Assembly: GCA_035267185.1 (NCBI GenBank)
Contig: DATFLY010000019.1
Coordinates: 1 to 13,145, forward strand
Direction: 5' to 3'
Source: JAUIBE01 sp035267185
GTDB taxonomy: Bacteria; Pseudomonadota; Gammaproteobacteria; Xanthomonadales; SZUA-36
DNA length: 13,145 nucleotides
A program made the position numbers and the translations under genes. Numbering within the stretch: the first letter of the stretch is position 1; the number at the start of each line of letters is the position of its first letter. Positions 1 to 6,302 of the stretch are shown here, in pieces. The notes under the pieces were generated by a model that saw only the letters and a program-made list of their open reading frames with translations, was not told the origin of the DNA and ran no database searches.

Positions 1-366
1 GGCAGTCATGGCACAACGTTTGGAGGCAATCCCCTGGCATGCCGCACTGCCTGTACTGTGCTTGACCTGATTGACCAACTGGAACTGCCAAAACGGGCGC
101 TGGAATTAGGGCGCTCGATGAGATCCGGTTTTGAAAAAGAACTGGCGGGGAACGATTCCATTGTGGATATTCGGGGTCGCGGTTTGATGATTGGCATTGA
201 GACCAACCGCGACGTCAATCACATCAAATCAATCGCGTTGGAACGTGGCCTGTTGATGAATGTCACAAGAAATAACGTGGTGCGTTTGCTGCCACCACTG
301 ATTATTGATGATGAACAGGCTGATTTCATTGTTCAGACGGTTGCTGACCTGCTCAACCAGGAATAA
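1..366 (+). CDS. argD: Acetylornithine/succinyldiaminopimelate aminotransferase family, C-terminal part (5' end outside window)
   Basis: This is the last 121 codons of a class III, PLP-dependent aminotransferase, open from base 1 to the TAA at 364-366. The visible protein begins GSHGTTFGGNPLAC, the conserved stretch just after the PLP lysine region in ArgD-type enzymes. It ends with GRGLMIGIE, a GLLMNVTRNNVVRLLPPL segment that contacts the substrate carboxylate in this family, and a final helix. ArgD transfers the amino group between glutamate and N-acetylglutamate semialdehyde in arginine synthesis. The catalytic lysine and cofactor-binding N-terminal half lie outside the window. The closest match I recall is ArgD rather than the catabolic paralogue AstC, but substrate choice cannot be settled from this fragment. 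No other arginine gene is visible. About 70 bases separate it from the next gene, which has its own candidate promoter. Confidence 0.85.
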   Translation, partial: GSHGTTFGGNPLACRTACTVLDLIDQLELPKRALELGRSMRSGFEKELAGNDSIVDIRGRGLMIGIETNRDVNHIKSIALERGLLMNVTRNNVVRLLPPLIIDDEQADFIVQTVADLLNQE

Positions 367-376
367 AGATTACCGG

Positions 377-405
377 CTGATCCATTCAGCACGCTCGCGT
401 ACAAT
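377..405 (+). promoter_or_regulatory. Candidate sigma-70 promoter upstream of the Trm112-like/nadC unit
   Basis: A TACAAT hexamer at 400-405 (five of six bases of the -10 consensus) lies 17 bases downstream of CTGATC at 377-382 (three of six bases of the -35 consensus). It falls in the only gap before the Trm112-like gene, so transcription would start about 25 bases before the ATG at 438. This is judged by eye and is tentative. Confidence 0.3.
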
Positions 406-437
406 AAGTGCCATATCAAACTTTCGGGATTTGAACT

Positions 438-704
438 ATGCCGGTTGACGGAAAACTGCTGGAAATCCTTTGCTGCCCGGTCAGCAAAACGCCCTTGCGC
501 CATCTGGAGCAAGGCAGGCTGGACAAGCTGAATCGCTCGATTGAAGCAGGCCAGGTGCAGTATGTGCATGGCGAAGTGGTGGAATCACCCTTGTCAGAAG
601 GCCTGATCACTGAAGACTCAAAAGTCATTTACCCGGTGGTAGACAGTATTCCAGTCCTCCTGGAATCCCGGGGAATCGGTACTACCCAGTTACAGGATTT
701 CTGA
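438..704 (+). CDS. Trm112-like (UPF0434-type) protein lacking the usual zinc cysteines
   Basis: The 88-residue product has the Trm112/UPF0434 signature at both ends: LLEILCCP near residues 7-14, and a closing VIYPVVDSIPVLLES. Trm112 proteins are small scaffolds that bind and stabilise methyltransferases acting on tRNA, rRNA or release factors. Typical short bacterial members carry a CPxCK zinc knuckle; here the second cysteine is serine (CCPVSK). About 25 extra residues (roughly 22-55, including LNRSIEAGQV) lie between the two signatures. I recall a similar longer, cysteine-poor form in Xanthomonas relatives, so this is probably a lineage variant rather than a damaged gene. The ATG at 438 is preceded by only a weak GGGAT. 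The gene ends seven bases before nadC, which suggests co-transcription. No partner methyltransferase is in view. Confidence 0.8.
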   Translation: MPVDGKLLEILCCPVSKTPLRHLEQGRLDKLNRSIEAGQVQYVHGEVVESPLSEGLITEDSKVIYPVVDSIPVLLESRGIGTTQLQDF

Positions 705-711
705 ATCGACA

Positions 712-1539
712 GTGCCTGACCAGCCGCGCGTTCAAACAGAAGTTGAAACAGCCATCGCCGAGGATCTGGGAGATGGTGATCGCACTGCCGAGCTGATCCC
801 CGAAGACAAGTTGCTTGAAACCCGGGTCATCTGTCGCGAAGACGCTGTGCTTTGCGGTCAGCCCTGGTTTGATGAAACCTTTCATCAACTCGATGCTGGC
901 ATCCAGGTTCGATGGCGGGCAAATGATGGCGACCGCCTCAGGTCAGACCAGACCGTCTGCACCGTGAAAGGCAATGCACGCGCCTTGTTAAGCGGTGAAA
1001 GAACAGCCCTGAATTTTCTCCAGACACTCTCGGGAACTGCAAGTCGCACGGCGAAGTACGTGCGCGCCGTTGCCGATACCGGAGTCACCATCCTGGACAC
1101 CAGGAAGACCCTCCCGGGGATGCGCCTGGCCCAGAAATACGCGGTGCGCTGCGGCGGGGGTGCCAATCACCGCATCGGTTTGTTCGACGCCATACTGATC
1201 AAGGAAAATCACATTGCTGCGGCGGGCTCCATTAGCAACGCTGTCAGGAAAGCCCGCGAACTTCATCCCGGCTTGCTGCTGGAAGTGGAAGTGGAAAACA
1301 CGGACCAGCTTGAGGAAGCTGCGGAAGCTGGCGCTCAACGAGCACTGCTGGATAATTTCTCCCTGGCAAAGCTGCGTGAAGCCGTGATGGCCTGGTCCGG
1401 CCAGTTGGAACTCGAGGCTTCCGGTGGCATTACGCTTGAGACCATCGCTGCCGTGGCACAAACCGGGGTGGACTACATCTCGACCGGCGATATCACCAAG
1501 AGTGTTCGGGCCACGGACTTTTCGATGCGCTATGTTTAG
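712..1539 (+). CDS. nadC: Nicotinate-nucleotide pyrophosphorylase (quinolinate phosphoribosyltransferase)
   Basis: NadC converts quinolinate and PRPP into nicotinate mononucleotide, CO2 and pyrophosphate, the entry to NAD in de novo synthesis. The 275-residue length is normal for the family. Motifs in order are AEDLGDGDRT near the N terminus, SGERTALNFLQ, TRKTLPGMR, RCGGGANHR, KENHI, VEVEN, LDNF, EASGGI and, at the end, STGDITKSV. Together these contain the basic and acidic residues that bind quinolinate and PRPP. The start is a GTG at 712, seven bases after the Trm112-like stop. A distant AGGA lies at 694-697, and no better in-frame start precedes the conserved N-terminal helix. The next gene begins three bases after the TAG stop, so the three genes probably share one message. 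Elsewhere the family usually reads VGALTKS where this protein has TGDITKS, a mild divergence. Confidence 0.95.
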   Translation: MPDQPRVQTEVETAIAEDLGDGDRTAELIPEDKLLETRVICREDAVLCGQPWFDETFHQLDAGIQVRWRANDGDRLRSDQTVCTVKGNARALLSGERTALNFLQTLSGTASRTAKYVRAVADTGVTILDTRKTLPGMRLAQKYAVRCGGGANHRIGLFDAILIKENHIAAAGSISNAVRKARELHPGLLLEVEVENTDQLEEAAEAGAQRALLDNFSLAKLREAVMAWSGQLELEASGGITLETIAAVAQTGVDYISTGDITKSVRATDFSMRYV

Positions 1540-1542
1540 GAC

Positions 1543-2598
1543 ATGATGCAAACGAGATTTGATGCGGTAATGGCGGGGCCGGGCAGCATTTTGATGCTGT
1601 TGTTACTGGTAGCGATTTCGACTGCCAGGGCAGATGACGGTGCCTTGTTCGCTTCCAACCAGACCCTGCAAGTGGAAATTCAGGCCCCATGGCGGAAGCT
1701 GGTCAGGAACAAGGACGATACCCGATGGCCTGCCACCTTCCTGCTGACCCAGGCCACGGGGGACGTCCTTAGCGTCAGCGGCACTGTCGAGCGACGGGGC
1801 ATTTCAAGGCAACGTGTGTGCAAATTCCCGCCGATTCGCCTGCGATTCGACAAGGAATCGGTCAAAGGCACGATGTTCGAAGACGTGGGTGCGTTGAAAA
1901 TGGTCACGCACTGCGCGGCTGGCGGTCGATGGAAGGACTATTACGTTCTAGAAATGCTGGCCTACCAAATTTATAACCTGGTCACTGACTACAGTTTCAG
2001 GGTCCGGCCGATGACGGTTCGCTACCGTGACATCGACAGGGACAAGGAGCCTGACCAGGAATTCGCATTTGTCATCGAGGATATTGACCAGCTGGCCGAC
2101 CGCTTCGACCTGGCAGAACTCGACATGGAGTCGACCGTACCGAGTCGACTTGACGATGATGTCTCAAGCCGCATGGCCGTGTTTCAGTTCATGATCGGAA
2201 ACCTCGATTGGTCGAGCATCACCGGGCCCGATGGATGCTGCCACAATGCCAAGCTGATCGGGCATGAGACCGGGGAGCCGCCCTTCATTCCAATTCCCTA
2301 TGATTTCGATTCCTCGGGAATCGTCGACGCTCACTACGCGGTGCCACCAGCAAACCTGGGCGTTCGTTCAGTCACCGATCGATGGTTTCGGGGCTATTGC
2401 AGACACAACAGAACGCTTCCAGAGGCTCGACAGGCCTTTCTGGATCAACAAACAGAAATCATGGCGCTGATAAAAAACGAATCACGCTTAAGTCAGCGCG
2501 GCATGAAAAAAACCATCGATTATCTTGAAGAGTTTTATGAAGTGGTTAGCAATGATGACGAGTGGGTCGACGACATCGTCTCAAGATGCAGGAAATAA
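1543..2598 (+). CDS. Secreted CotH-kinase-like (atypical kinase fold) protein
   Basis: The 351-residue protein starts with a signal peptide: a short n-region, a hydrophobic stretch at about 15-26, and a probable signal peptidase I site after ARA at residue 30. It should therefore act in the periplasm. The body resembles CotH-family atypical kinases in motif order. There is an RGISRQ segment near 85-90 followed by basic residues, a lysine in ALKM (119), YYVLEMLAYQIYN (133-145), a WS-flanked aspartate in GNLDWS (D222), HNAKLI (234-239), and PIPYDFDSSG with D254 and D256. In CotH proteins the equivalent aspartates are catalytic and metal-binding. The assignment rests on motif order, not a search, so substrate and activity are unknown. 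ATG 1543 and ATG 1546 are tandem, and AGGA at 1538-1541 better suits the second. The gene lies three bases after nadC and ends exactly where the opposing phosphatase gene ends. Confidence 0.6.
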   Translation: MMQTRFDAVMAGPGSILMLLLLVAISTARADDGALFASNQTLQVEIQAPWRKLVRNKDDTRWPATFLLTQATGDVLSVSGTVERRGISRQRVCKFPPIRLRFDKESVKGTMFEDVGALKMVTHCAAGGRWKDYYVLEMLAYQIYNLVTDYSFRVRPMTVRYRDIDRDKEPDQEFAFVIEDIDQLADRFDLAELDMESTVPSRLDDDVSSRMAVFQFMIGNLDWSSITGPDGCCHNAKLIGHETGEPPFIPIPYDFDSSGIVDAHYAVPPANLGVRSVTDRWFRGYCRHNRTLPEARQAFLDQQTEIMALIKNESRLSQRGMKKTIDYLEEFYEVVSNDDEWVDDIVSRCRK

Positions 2599-3837
2599 CT
2601 ACCCCAGCAGGCAGGTCAACCGTTCAACCTGATCCTCTGCGCTTTCCCCGGTAGCCTCTTCGTCAGTCCCGGGTATTTCCGGCTCTGGATTTTCAGATTC
2701 TTCAAATTTATTGATAAATCGCCTGACGCCCGGATTATCAGGATCAAGTTCCAGTAACTGCTCGAGGTAGCCTGCACGTGCCTCATCATCCCGGGGCAAT
2801 GCCAGTTTGCCTTCCGGGTAACCAGCATTTATATCTCCATCAACGATTTCCAGGTAGGCGGGAAATCCCCCATATGCAGCGGATATTCCTGTATCAATCA
2901 AAACCACGCGGGCATCGAACCGAGGCCAGATCACGCCCTGGGTCGGTGTATGGCCAATCACAATGCGCTTAGCTGAAAGACGATCCAGGATTGATGCAAG
3001 AACCTCGGGCGTGGTGCCGATGGTATCTCCGGGTTCGTCTTCAGCAAGGCCCCTGAACCAGAATGGCCCACAAGCATCATTGAGCATTCCTCGGGACTGA
3101 ATGGTAAAAGTGGCAAGCTCCGAATGAGCCCTGTCAGTGATATCGGCCAGCGGCATATCAGCATAAATCTCGCTGATACCGCCGTGCACAAAAACATTTC
3201 CATTGATCTTGATGGCAGCTTTCAGACCCTGGGTGCGCCTTGCATATTCACCGTCCGGATTCCAGGCCGGGTTCCACGCCTGCTGGTGTTCCACGAAGCC
3301 TGGAGGGTGATTCTCAAACCACTCCTCGCGGTAGTTTTCGGGCAGTGCGGCAAATGCCTCAGGATCGTTGGTTTCCAGGTCCTTCATGACCAACTCGAAA
3401 TATCGCTCCTGGATTTTTTTGGAGCCCCGATCGGCGAATTCGTCGTATTCTCCTTCGGTGACATAGCGCAGGTCACCATAGACATTCATCGCCTCATGAT
3501 TGCCGATCAGCAAATGGACACGTCCATCATCTTTTTCCGCCTGTTCTGCCAACTTGTCTATGTGTTCCATGATTTCGCGTGTATCAGGCCCGCGATCAGG
3601 AATATCACCCGTCTGAACCAGGTGCGTGGCTCCGCCAGTCCAGCGGCCACGCTTGTTGACCAGGCCGGCAGATTTCAGGGTTTCCATGTAGTTGTCGTAA
3701 TCGCCGTGAATGTCGCCGATTGCAACCACGCGCTCCACGCCTTCCCACGTATGAGAATCGATCTGTCGCGGCTCAGCAGAAGTTGTCTGGCAGGCAGTCA
3801 GGCACAGTATAAGAATTGGAATCACAGTGTATTTCAT
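2599..3837 (-). CDS. Exported PPP-family (Shewanella-like) metallophosphatase, lipoprotein
   Basis: This 412-residue calcineurin-type phosphatase carries the full PPP signature. GDIHG (D42, H44), GDIPDRG (D78, D81, R82), GNHE (N113, H114), VHGG (H218) and GHTPTQG (H296) supply the two-metal centre and catalytic residues. The insertion between GNHE and VHGG and the GHTPTQG ending point to the Shewanella-like phosphatase group, which hydrolyses phosphoprotein or small phosphoester substrates. The N terminus is a lipoprotein signal with lipobox LTAC (C16). Gln follows the cysteine, which by the +2 rule favours the outer membrane. Residues 380-404 form an acidic, proline-rich tail, preceded by a helical LEQLLELDPDNPG segment that looks like a TPR fragment. 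The gene lies 28 bases downstream of the DUF4956 gene and is probably co-transcribed with it. The ATG at 3837 has only a weak ribosome site. Confidence 0.88.
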   Translation of the reverse strand: MKYTVIPILILCLTACQTTSAEPRQIDSHTWEGVERVVAIGDIHGDYDNYMETLKSAGLVNKRGRWTGGATHLVQTGDIPDRGPDTREIMEHIDKLAEQAEKDDGRVHLLIGNHEAMNVYGDLRYVTEGEYDEFADRGSKKIQERYFELVMKDLETNDPEAFAALPENYREEWFENHPPGFVEHQQAWNPAWNPDGEYARRTQGLKAAIKINGNVFVHGGISEIYADMPLADITDRAHSELATFTIQSRGMLNDACGPFWFRGLAEDEPGDTIGTTPEVLASILDRLSAKRIVIGHTPTQGVIWPRFDARVVLIDTGISAAYGGFPAYLEIVDGDINAGYPEGKLALPRDDEARAGYLEQLLELDPDNPGVRRFINKFEESENPEPEIPGTDEEATGESAEDQVERLTCLLG

Positions 3838-3865
3838 GGTCTTTTTAGTAAATTGGGGTGAAACG

Positions 3866-4567
3866 TTAACCTGTCAGTTCGTTTTCGAATTCATCACCCC
3901 GATCCGGGGCTTCCTTACTCAGTCGCATATATTGTTTGGCCTCTTCCCGGCGACCATAGTTCAATTTCCAGAGAATCAGGATGGTAAAATTGAAAATCAG
4001 GGTCATCACCGCACCAACAATCAGCATTCCGATTCCGGATGAGAGCCCGACGCCAACCGCGACGAAAATGAATATCGAATCAGCGGTGCTTTTGAGCGTA
4101 TTTCGATAGCGAACTCCTGCGACGACGCCCGCCAGGCTGAAAGCAAGGGCCAGGCTGTTGTGGACCAGCAAGACGATTCCGGTCACGGCGATGGGGAGAA
4201 TGAGCATGCTCTGCAGCAGTGACTGATCCATCTGATGCTGGCGCCGGATGGCCAGGTAGGTCCAGGACACCGGAATCATCAGGATAACCGACCCCAGTAT
4301 GGCGGTGACCAGCCACAACAGGCTGTCAAACTCTGTAATGACCTGGGAAGCCTGAATCTCCACGCCATCAAAAGAACTGACCGGCTCGGTGTTCAAATGA
4401 CGTTCGATGTCGCCAATGGGCAGGTGACTTCCAATATCCGGCTGGAAGTGGAATGCAAGGGCGGTGAGCCCAAAAAGCAGTCCGTAGAAGACGGTCAGCT
4501 TGAAAAACAACGCTCGGTCGTGGGATCGGGTACTCATCGTCGGTAAGCATAGCCGTTTTGCACGCAT
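3866..4567 (-). CDS. DUF4956 family integral membrane protein
   Basis: The 233-residue protein has an N-terminal membrane segment (about 20-40), a roughly 40-residue extracytoplasmic-looking stretch, and then a bundle of hydrophobic segments at about 83-106, 121-153 and 163-200. The core LAGVVAGVRYRNTLKSTAD followed by IFIFVAVGVGLSSGIG is the DUF4956 hallmark: a short arginine-containing loop between two helices. The tail (201-233) is charged. The function is unknown. In genomes I recall, DUF4956 genes often sit beside CotH-kinase and VTC-type polyphosphate polymerase genes, which fits the CotH-like gene nearby. Two starts are possible: ATG 4567 with a GGAA upstream, or ATG 4537 (residue 11), which removes a cysteine-containing leader. 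I keep the longer form with low certainty. It is the first gene of a two-gene unit with the phosphatase. Confidence 0.75.
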   Translation of the reverse strand: MRAKRLCLPTMSTRSHDRALFFKLTVFYGLLFGLTALAFHFQPDIGSHLPIGDIERHLNTEPVSSFDGVEIQASQVITEFDSLLWLVTAILGSVILMIPVSWTYLAIRRQHQMDQSLLQSMLILPIAVTGIVLLVHNSLALAFSLAGVVAGVRYRNTLKSTADSIFIFVAVGVGLSSGIGMLIVGAVMTLIFNFTILILWKLNYGRREEAKQYMRLSKEAPDRGDEFENELTG

Positions 4568-4765
4568 GAATCATTCCACGTGCGTCTCAATTCGGATGGC
4601 AACACCACGATTGATTTATCTTACCGAGGCAACCATACAAGGGAATGTGGTGCAGAACGAAACCCATCGCCGTTTCTATTGTCAACATAGCGACCGAAAC
4701 AAAATAAAGACGGCAATGACCGGGATTCGGGAGAAACCCTTGAGTTAAAAAGGAGAGATTACAAA
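4568..4765. other. Divergent intergenic region between the DUF4956 gene and the small secreted gene
   Basis: These 198 bases must hold promoters for both directions, but no hexamer pair is convincing on either strand. A TTGATT at 4611-4616 and a TTGTCA at 4679-4684 lack a good -10 partner. A short imperfect hairpin (GGGATTC at 4722-4728 against GAAACCC at 4733-4739, one mismatch) lies just upstream of the ribosome site AGGAG at 4751-4755 and would fall in the 5' leader of the rightward gene. Confidence 0.4.
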
Positions 4766-5194
4766 ATGAACAAGCGTACCCTGCTGATATTAATTTCAGT
4801 ATTTATGAGTGCTACTGTGTTTGCCCAGGATGATTCAGCATCCAATGATGGCGCAGAGGCAGAAACCCCACCTGCAGTTGTCATCACTAATGAAGGCCTG
4901 CTGGATCGTTGCATCCTGCCACTGGTCATCACCAGGGTGAATGGCGAAGCAGTTGAGGAAGATGCGGGACGATACGAATTTGAACCTGGCAACCAGTCGT
5001 TCAGCGGCTATGCACAGGGCGATTTCGTTGAATGCTCAACCATTGCAGACGCAGGCCTTGGTGCCGACAGTCCAATCGGTGAAGGCTCGACCACTGTCAA
5101 TGTGCCATCCGGCAAGGAATATTTTCTTGGTCTGGATGTGCGTAAGTCTGACCCGGGCACATGGAAAATTGTCACCTGGAGAATTAATCACTAA
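4766..5194 (+). CDS. Small secreted protein of unknown function
   Basis: I do not recognise this 142-residue protein. It has a clear Sec signal peptide: MNKR, a hydrophobic stretch to about residue 18, and a cleavage site after VFA at 20. An acidic, low-complexity linker (21-36) follows. The remaining roughly 105 residues look all-beta, with a GRYEFEPGNQSFSG turn and a PSGKEYFLGLDV segment. These recall small beta-sandwich envelope proteins in which a substituent is described by a 'pG.h.f.G' loop, but this is only a resemblance. Two cysteines remain after cleavage (C49 and C90) and could form a disulfide bond in the periplasm. A strong AGGAG at 4751-4755 sits ten bases before the ATG, so the gene is probably well translated. 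It is monocistronic and followed by a strong terminator. It may or may not relate to the divergent DUF4956/phosphatase unit. Confidence 0.7.
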   Translation: MNKRTLLILISVFMSATVFAQDDSASNDGAEAETPPAVVITNEGLLDRCILPLVITRVNGEAVEEDAGRYEFEPGNQSFSGYAQGDFVECSTIADAGLGADSPIGEGSTTVNVPSGKEYFLGLDVRKSDPGTWKIVTWRINH

Positions 5195-5236
5195 TCCAGG
5201 ATTATTCAACCGGAGGGCTTTGTACCGTCCCTCCTG

Positions 5237-5284
5237 AAAAAAGCACCGCCCCGGCAACCACTGATTGTTTCCGGGGCGGTTTTG
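5237..5284. terminator. Rho-independent terminator, possibly bidirectional
   Basis: A perfect 10-base stem (ACCGCCCCGG at 5245-5254, CCGGGGCGGT at 5271-5280) closes a 16-base loop that can add three inner pairs. TTTT follows at 5280-5283, giving a terminator for the secreted-protein gene. Six A residues at 5237-5242 precede the stem, so the opposite strand also reads as stem plus T-run and could block leftward transcription. Confidence 0.85.
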
Positions 5285-5344
5285 TATGTACTGTGATTAC
5301 CCTGGCAAGAATCCAGGCGAAATTCGGGCAAATTTCCGCTACCA

Positions 5345-5809
5345 GTGAAAAATAAGGGAAATCATCAGTGCCAGAAAGGCATCACCCTGATCGAGTTGTT
5401 TGCGGCACTCGCAACGCTTGCTGTGGTGCTTTCTTTTGCATCCGAGCCGTTGCAAAAAATGTCTGCCCGCATAGAGGTCGATGTTGCAAAAGACAACGTG
5501 GTTGAGACATTAAGGATGGCGCGGAGCGCCGCAGCGCGAAACAAACTTCCCGTTAATGTGAAAGTGACTCAGGATCAGGGGATGATTCGGCTCGGGGCAG
5601 AATTTGCGCAACACCGTTCCAGCTTCCGGCTGGAAAACCTTCCGGCATATACCCTGCCGGAAAATGTAACCGTGAGCTTTCCGCCCGAATTCGAAGCGCT
5701 CACTTATCCACCAGTTGGAGACACCAGGACGAGCGGCACCATCAAACTATCCAGCCTGTCGAATCCCGACTACATCGTCGAAATTCGCGTGGCGAATATC
5801 AGCAACTGA
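5345..5809 (+). CDS. GspH/FimT-type pseudopilin (solitary)
   Basis: The 154-residue protein has a type III (prepilin) signal: a short basic leader ending QKG, then ITLIELFAALATLAVVLSFA, with the conserved glutamate at +5. The prepilin peptidase would cut after Gly12. The long N-terminal helix runs to about residue 60 and includes a VETLRMARSAAARNKLPV segment typical of GspH/FimT proteins. A beta-rich domain follows, ending near GTIKLS and YIVEIRV. It could be a minor pilin of a type IV pilus or a type II secretion pseudopilin, but no other pilus or secretion gene is nearby. The C terminus lacks the GRxR motif reported for DNA-binding FimT, so a role in DNA uptake is not supported. The start is GTG 5345, because a stop lies in frame about 50 bases upstream and there is no closer ATG. 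The ribosome site is poor. Confidence 0.8.
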   Translation: MKNKGNHQCQKGITLIELFAALATLAVVLSFASEPLQKMSARIEVDVAKDNVVETLRMARSAAARNKLPVNVKVTQDQGMIRLGAEFAQHRSSFRLENLPAYTLPENVTVSFPPEFEALTYPPVGDTRTSGTIKLSSLSNPDYIVEIRVANISN

Positions 5810-5825
5810 ATCCGTCAGGTCAGGC

Positions 5826-6140
5826 TCACTCTTCCGGTGCCAGGGTAATGGTCAGCCCGTCGTGTTTATCGTCGAGTTCCAACTGGCAACTCAACCTGGA
5901 GCCTTCCTGGCGATGATCCAGGAAATCGAGCAGTTCCTCTTCATCAGCCTCGCAAGCATCAAATCGCTCTCGCCATTGCGGATCAACAAAGACGTGGCAG
6001 GTTGCGCACGAACACATTCCGCCGCAAATTGCCTCGACGCCCCAGGGTACCTCACGGAGAATCTCCATCAGGCGGTCGCCTGACTCGCCCTCCAGCTGAT
6101 GGCTGTCGCCAAATCGATCTTTAACATTTATTCGAATCAT
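5826..6140 (-). CDS. [2Fe-2S] ferredoxin, adrenodoxin/putidaredoxin type
   Basis: The 104-residue protein is a complete plant/vertebrate-type [2Fe-2S] ferredoxin. The cluster ligands are C39, C45 and C48 (spacing C-x5-C-x2-C inside ICGGMCSCATCH) and C85 in RLSCQL. C43 and C63 are extra. The CSCATCHV form and the acidic helix DACEADEEELLDFL (61-74) match the adrenodoxin group, whose acidic helix docks with its reductase and client. Such ferredoxins carry single electrons to cytochromes P450, Rieske oxygenases or Fe-S assembly. No hsc/isc gene, P450 or reductase lies next to it, so the partner is unknown. The stop is 16 bases from the convergent pseudopilin stop. The ATG at 6140 has no clear ribosome site, and an AGGA lies too far upstream to help. 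Confidence 0.9.
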   Translation of the reverse strand: MIRINVKDRFGDSHQLEGESGDRLMEILREVPWGVEAICGGMCSCATCHVFVDPQWRERFDACEADEEELLDFLDHRQEGSRLSCQLELDDKHDGLTITLAPEE

Positions 6141-6302
6141 AGAAGTTGTTTTAGTGACTTTTTCCTAAAAAATTGCCCGATCTGGTCGCGCAGAATTGTT
6201 CCTGCCGCCAAAGTGAAAAACGCACACACTATCACCGGATGCATGACCTGAAAAGCACATCGTTATAGACTTTATTGCGGGTTATGTGAATGGGATCTCA
6301 GT
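6141..6302. other. Divergent intergenic region between ferredoxin and cfa
   Basis: These 162 bases are comparatively AT-rich near the ferredoxin start and must contain the promoters of both divergent genes. A TATAGA at 6264-6269 is the best -10-like hexamer for cfa, but it has no -35 partner. It could fit a stress sigma factor, as known for cfa in E. coli, though I cannot show this. No small open frame or repeat is convincing. Confidence 0.35.

Noticed and set aside
988..1551. 187-codon open frame on the - strand inside nadC
   Set aside because: nadC motifs are intact on the + strand, and the antisense frame has no family features.
3124..3861. 245-codon open frame on the + strand opposite the phosphatase gene
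   Set aside because: The minus strand carries a complete set of PPP phosphatase motifs. The opposite frame has no recognisable motif and no ribosome site, and is a shadow.
4611..4639. TTGATT with CATACA as a promoter for the small secreted gene
   Set aside because: Spacing is 17 bases, but the -10 matches only three of six bases. This is too weak to call.
4722..4739. Riboswitch-like leader before the small secreted gene
   Set aside because: Only one short imperfect hairpin is visible, and no conserved riboswitch core can be recognised.
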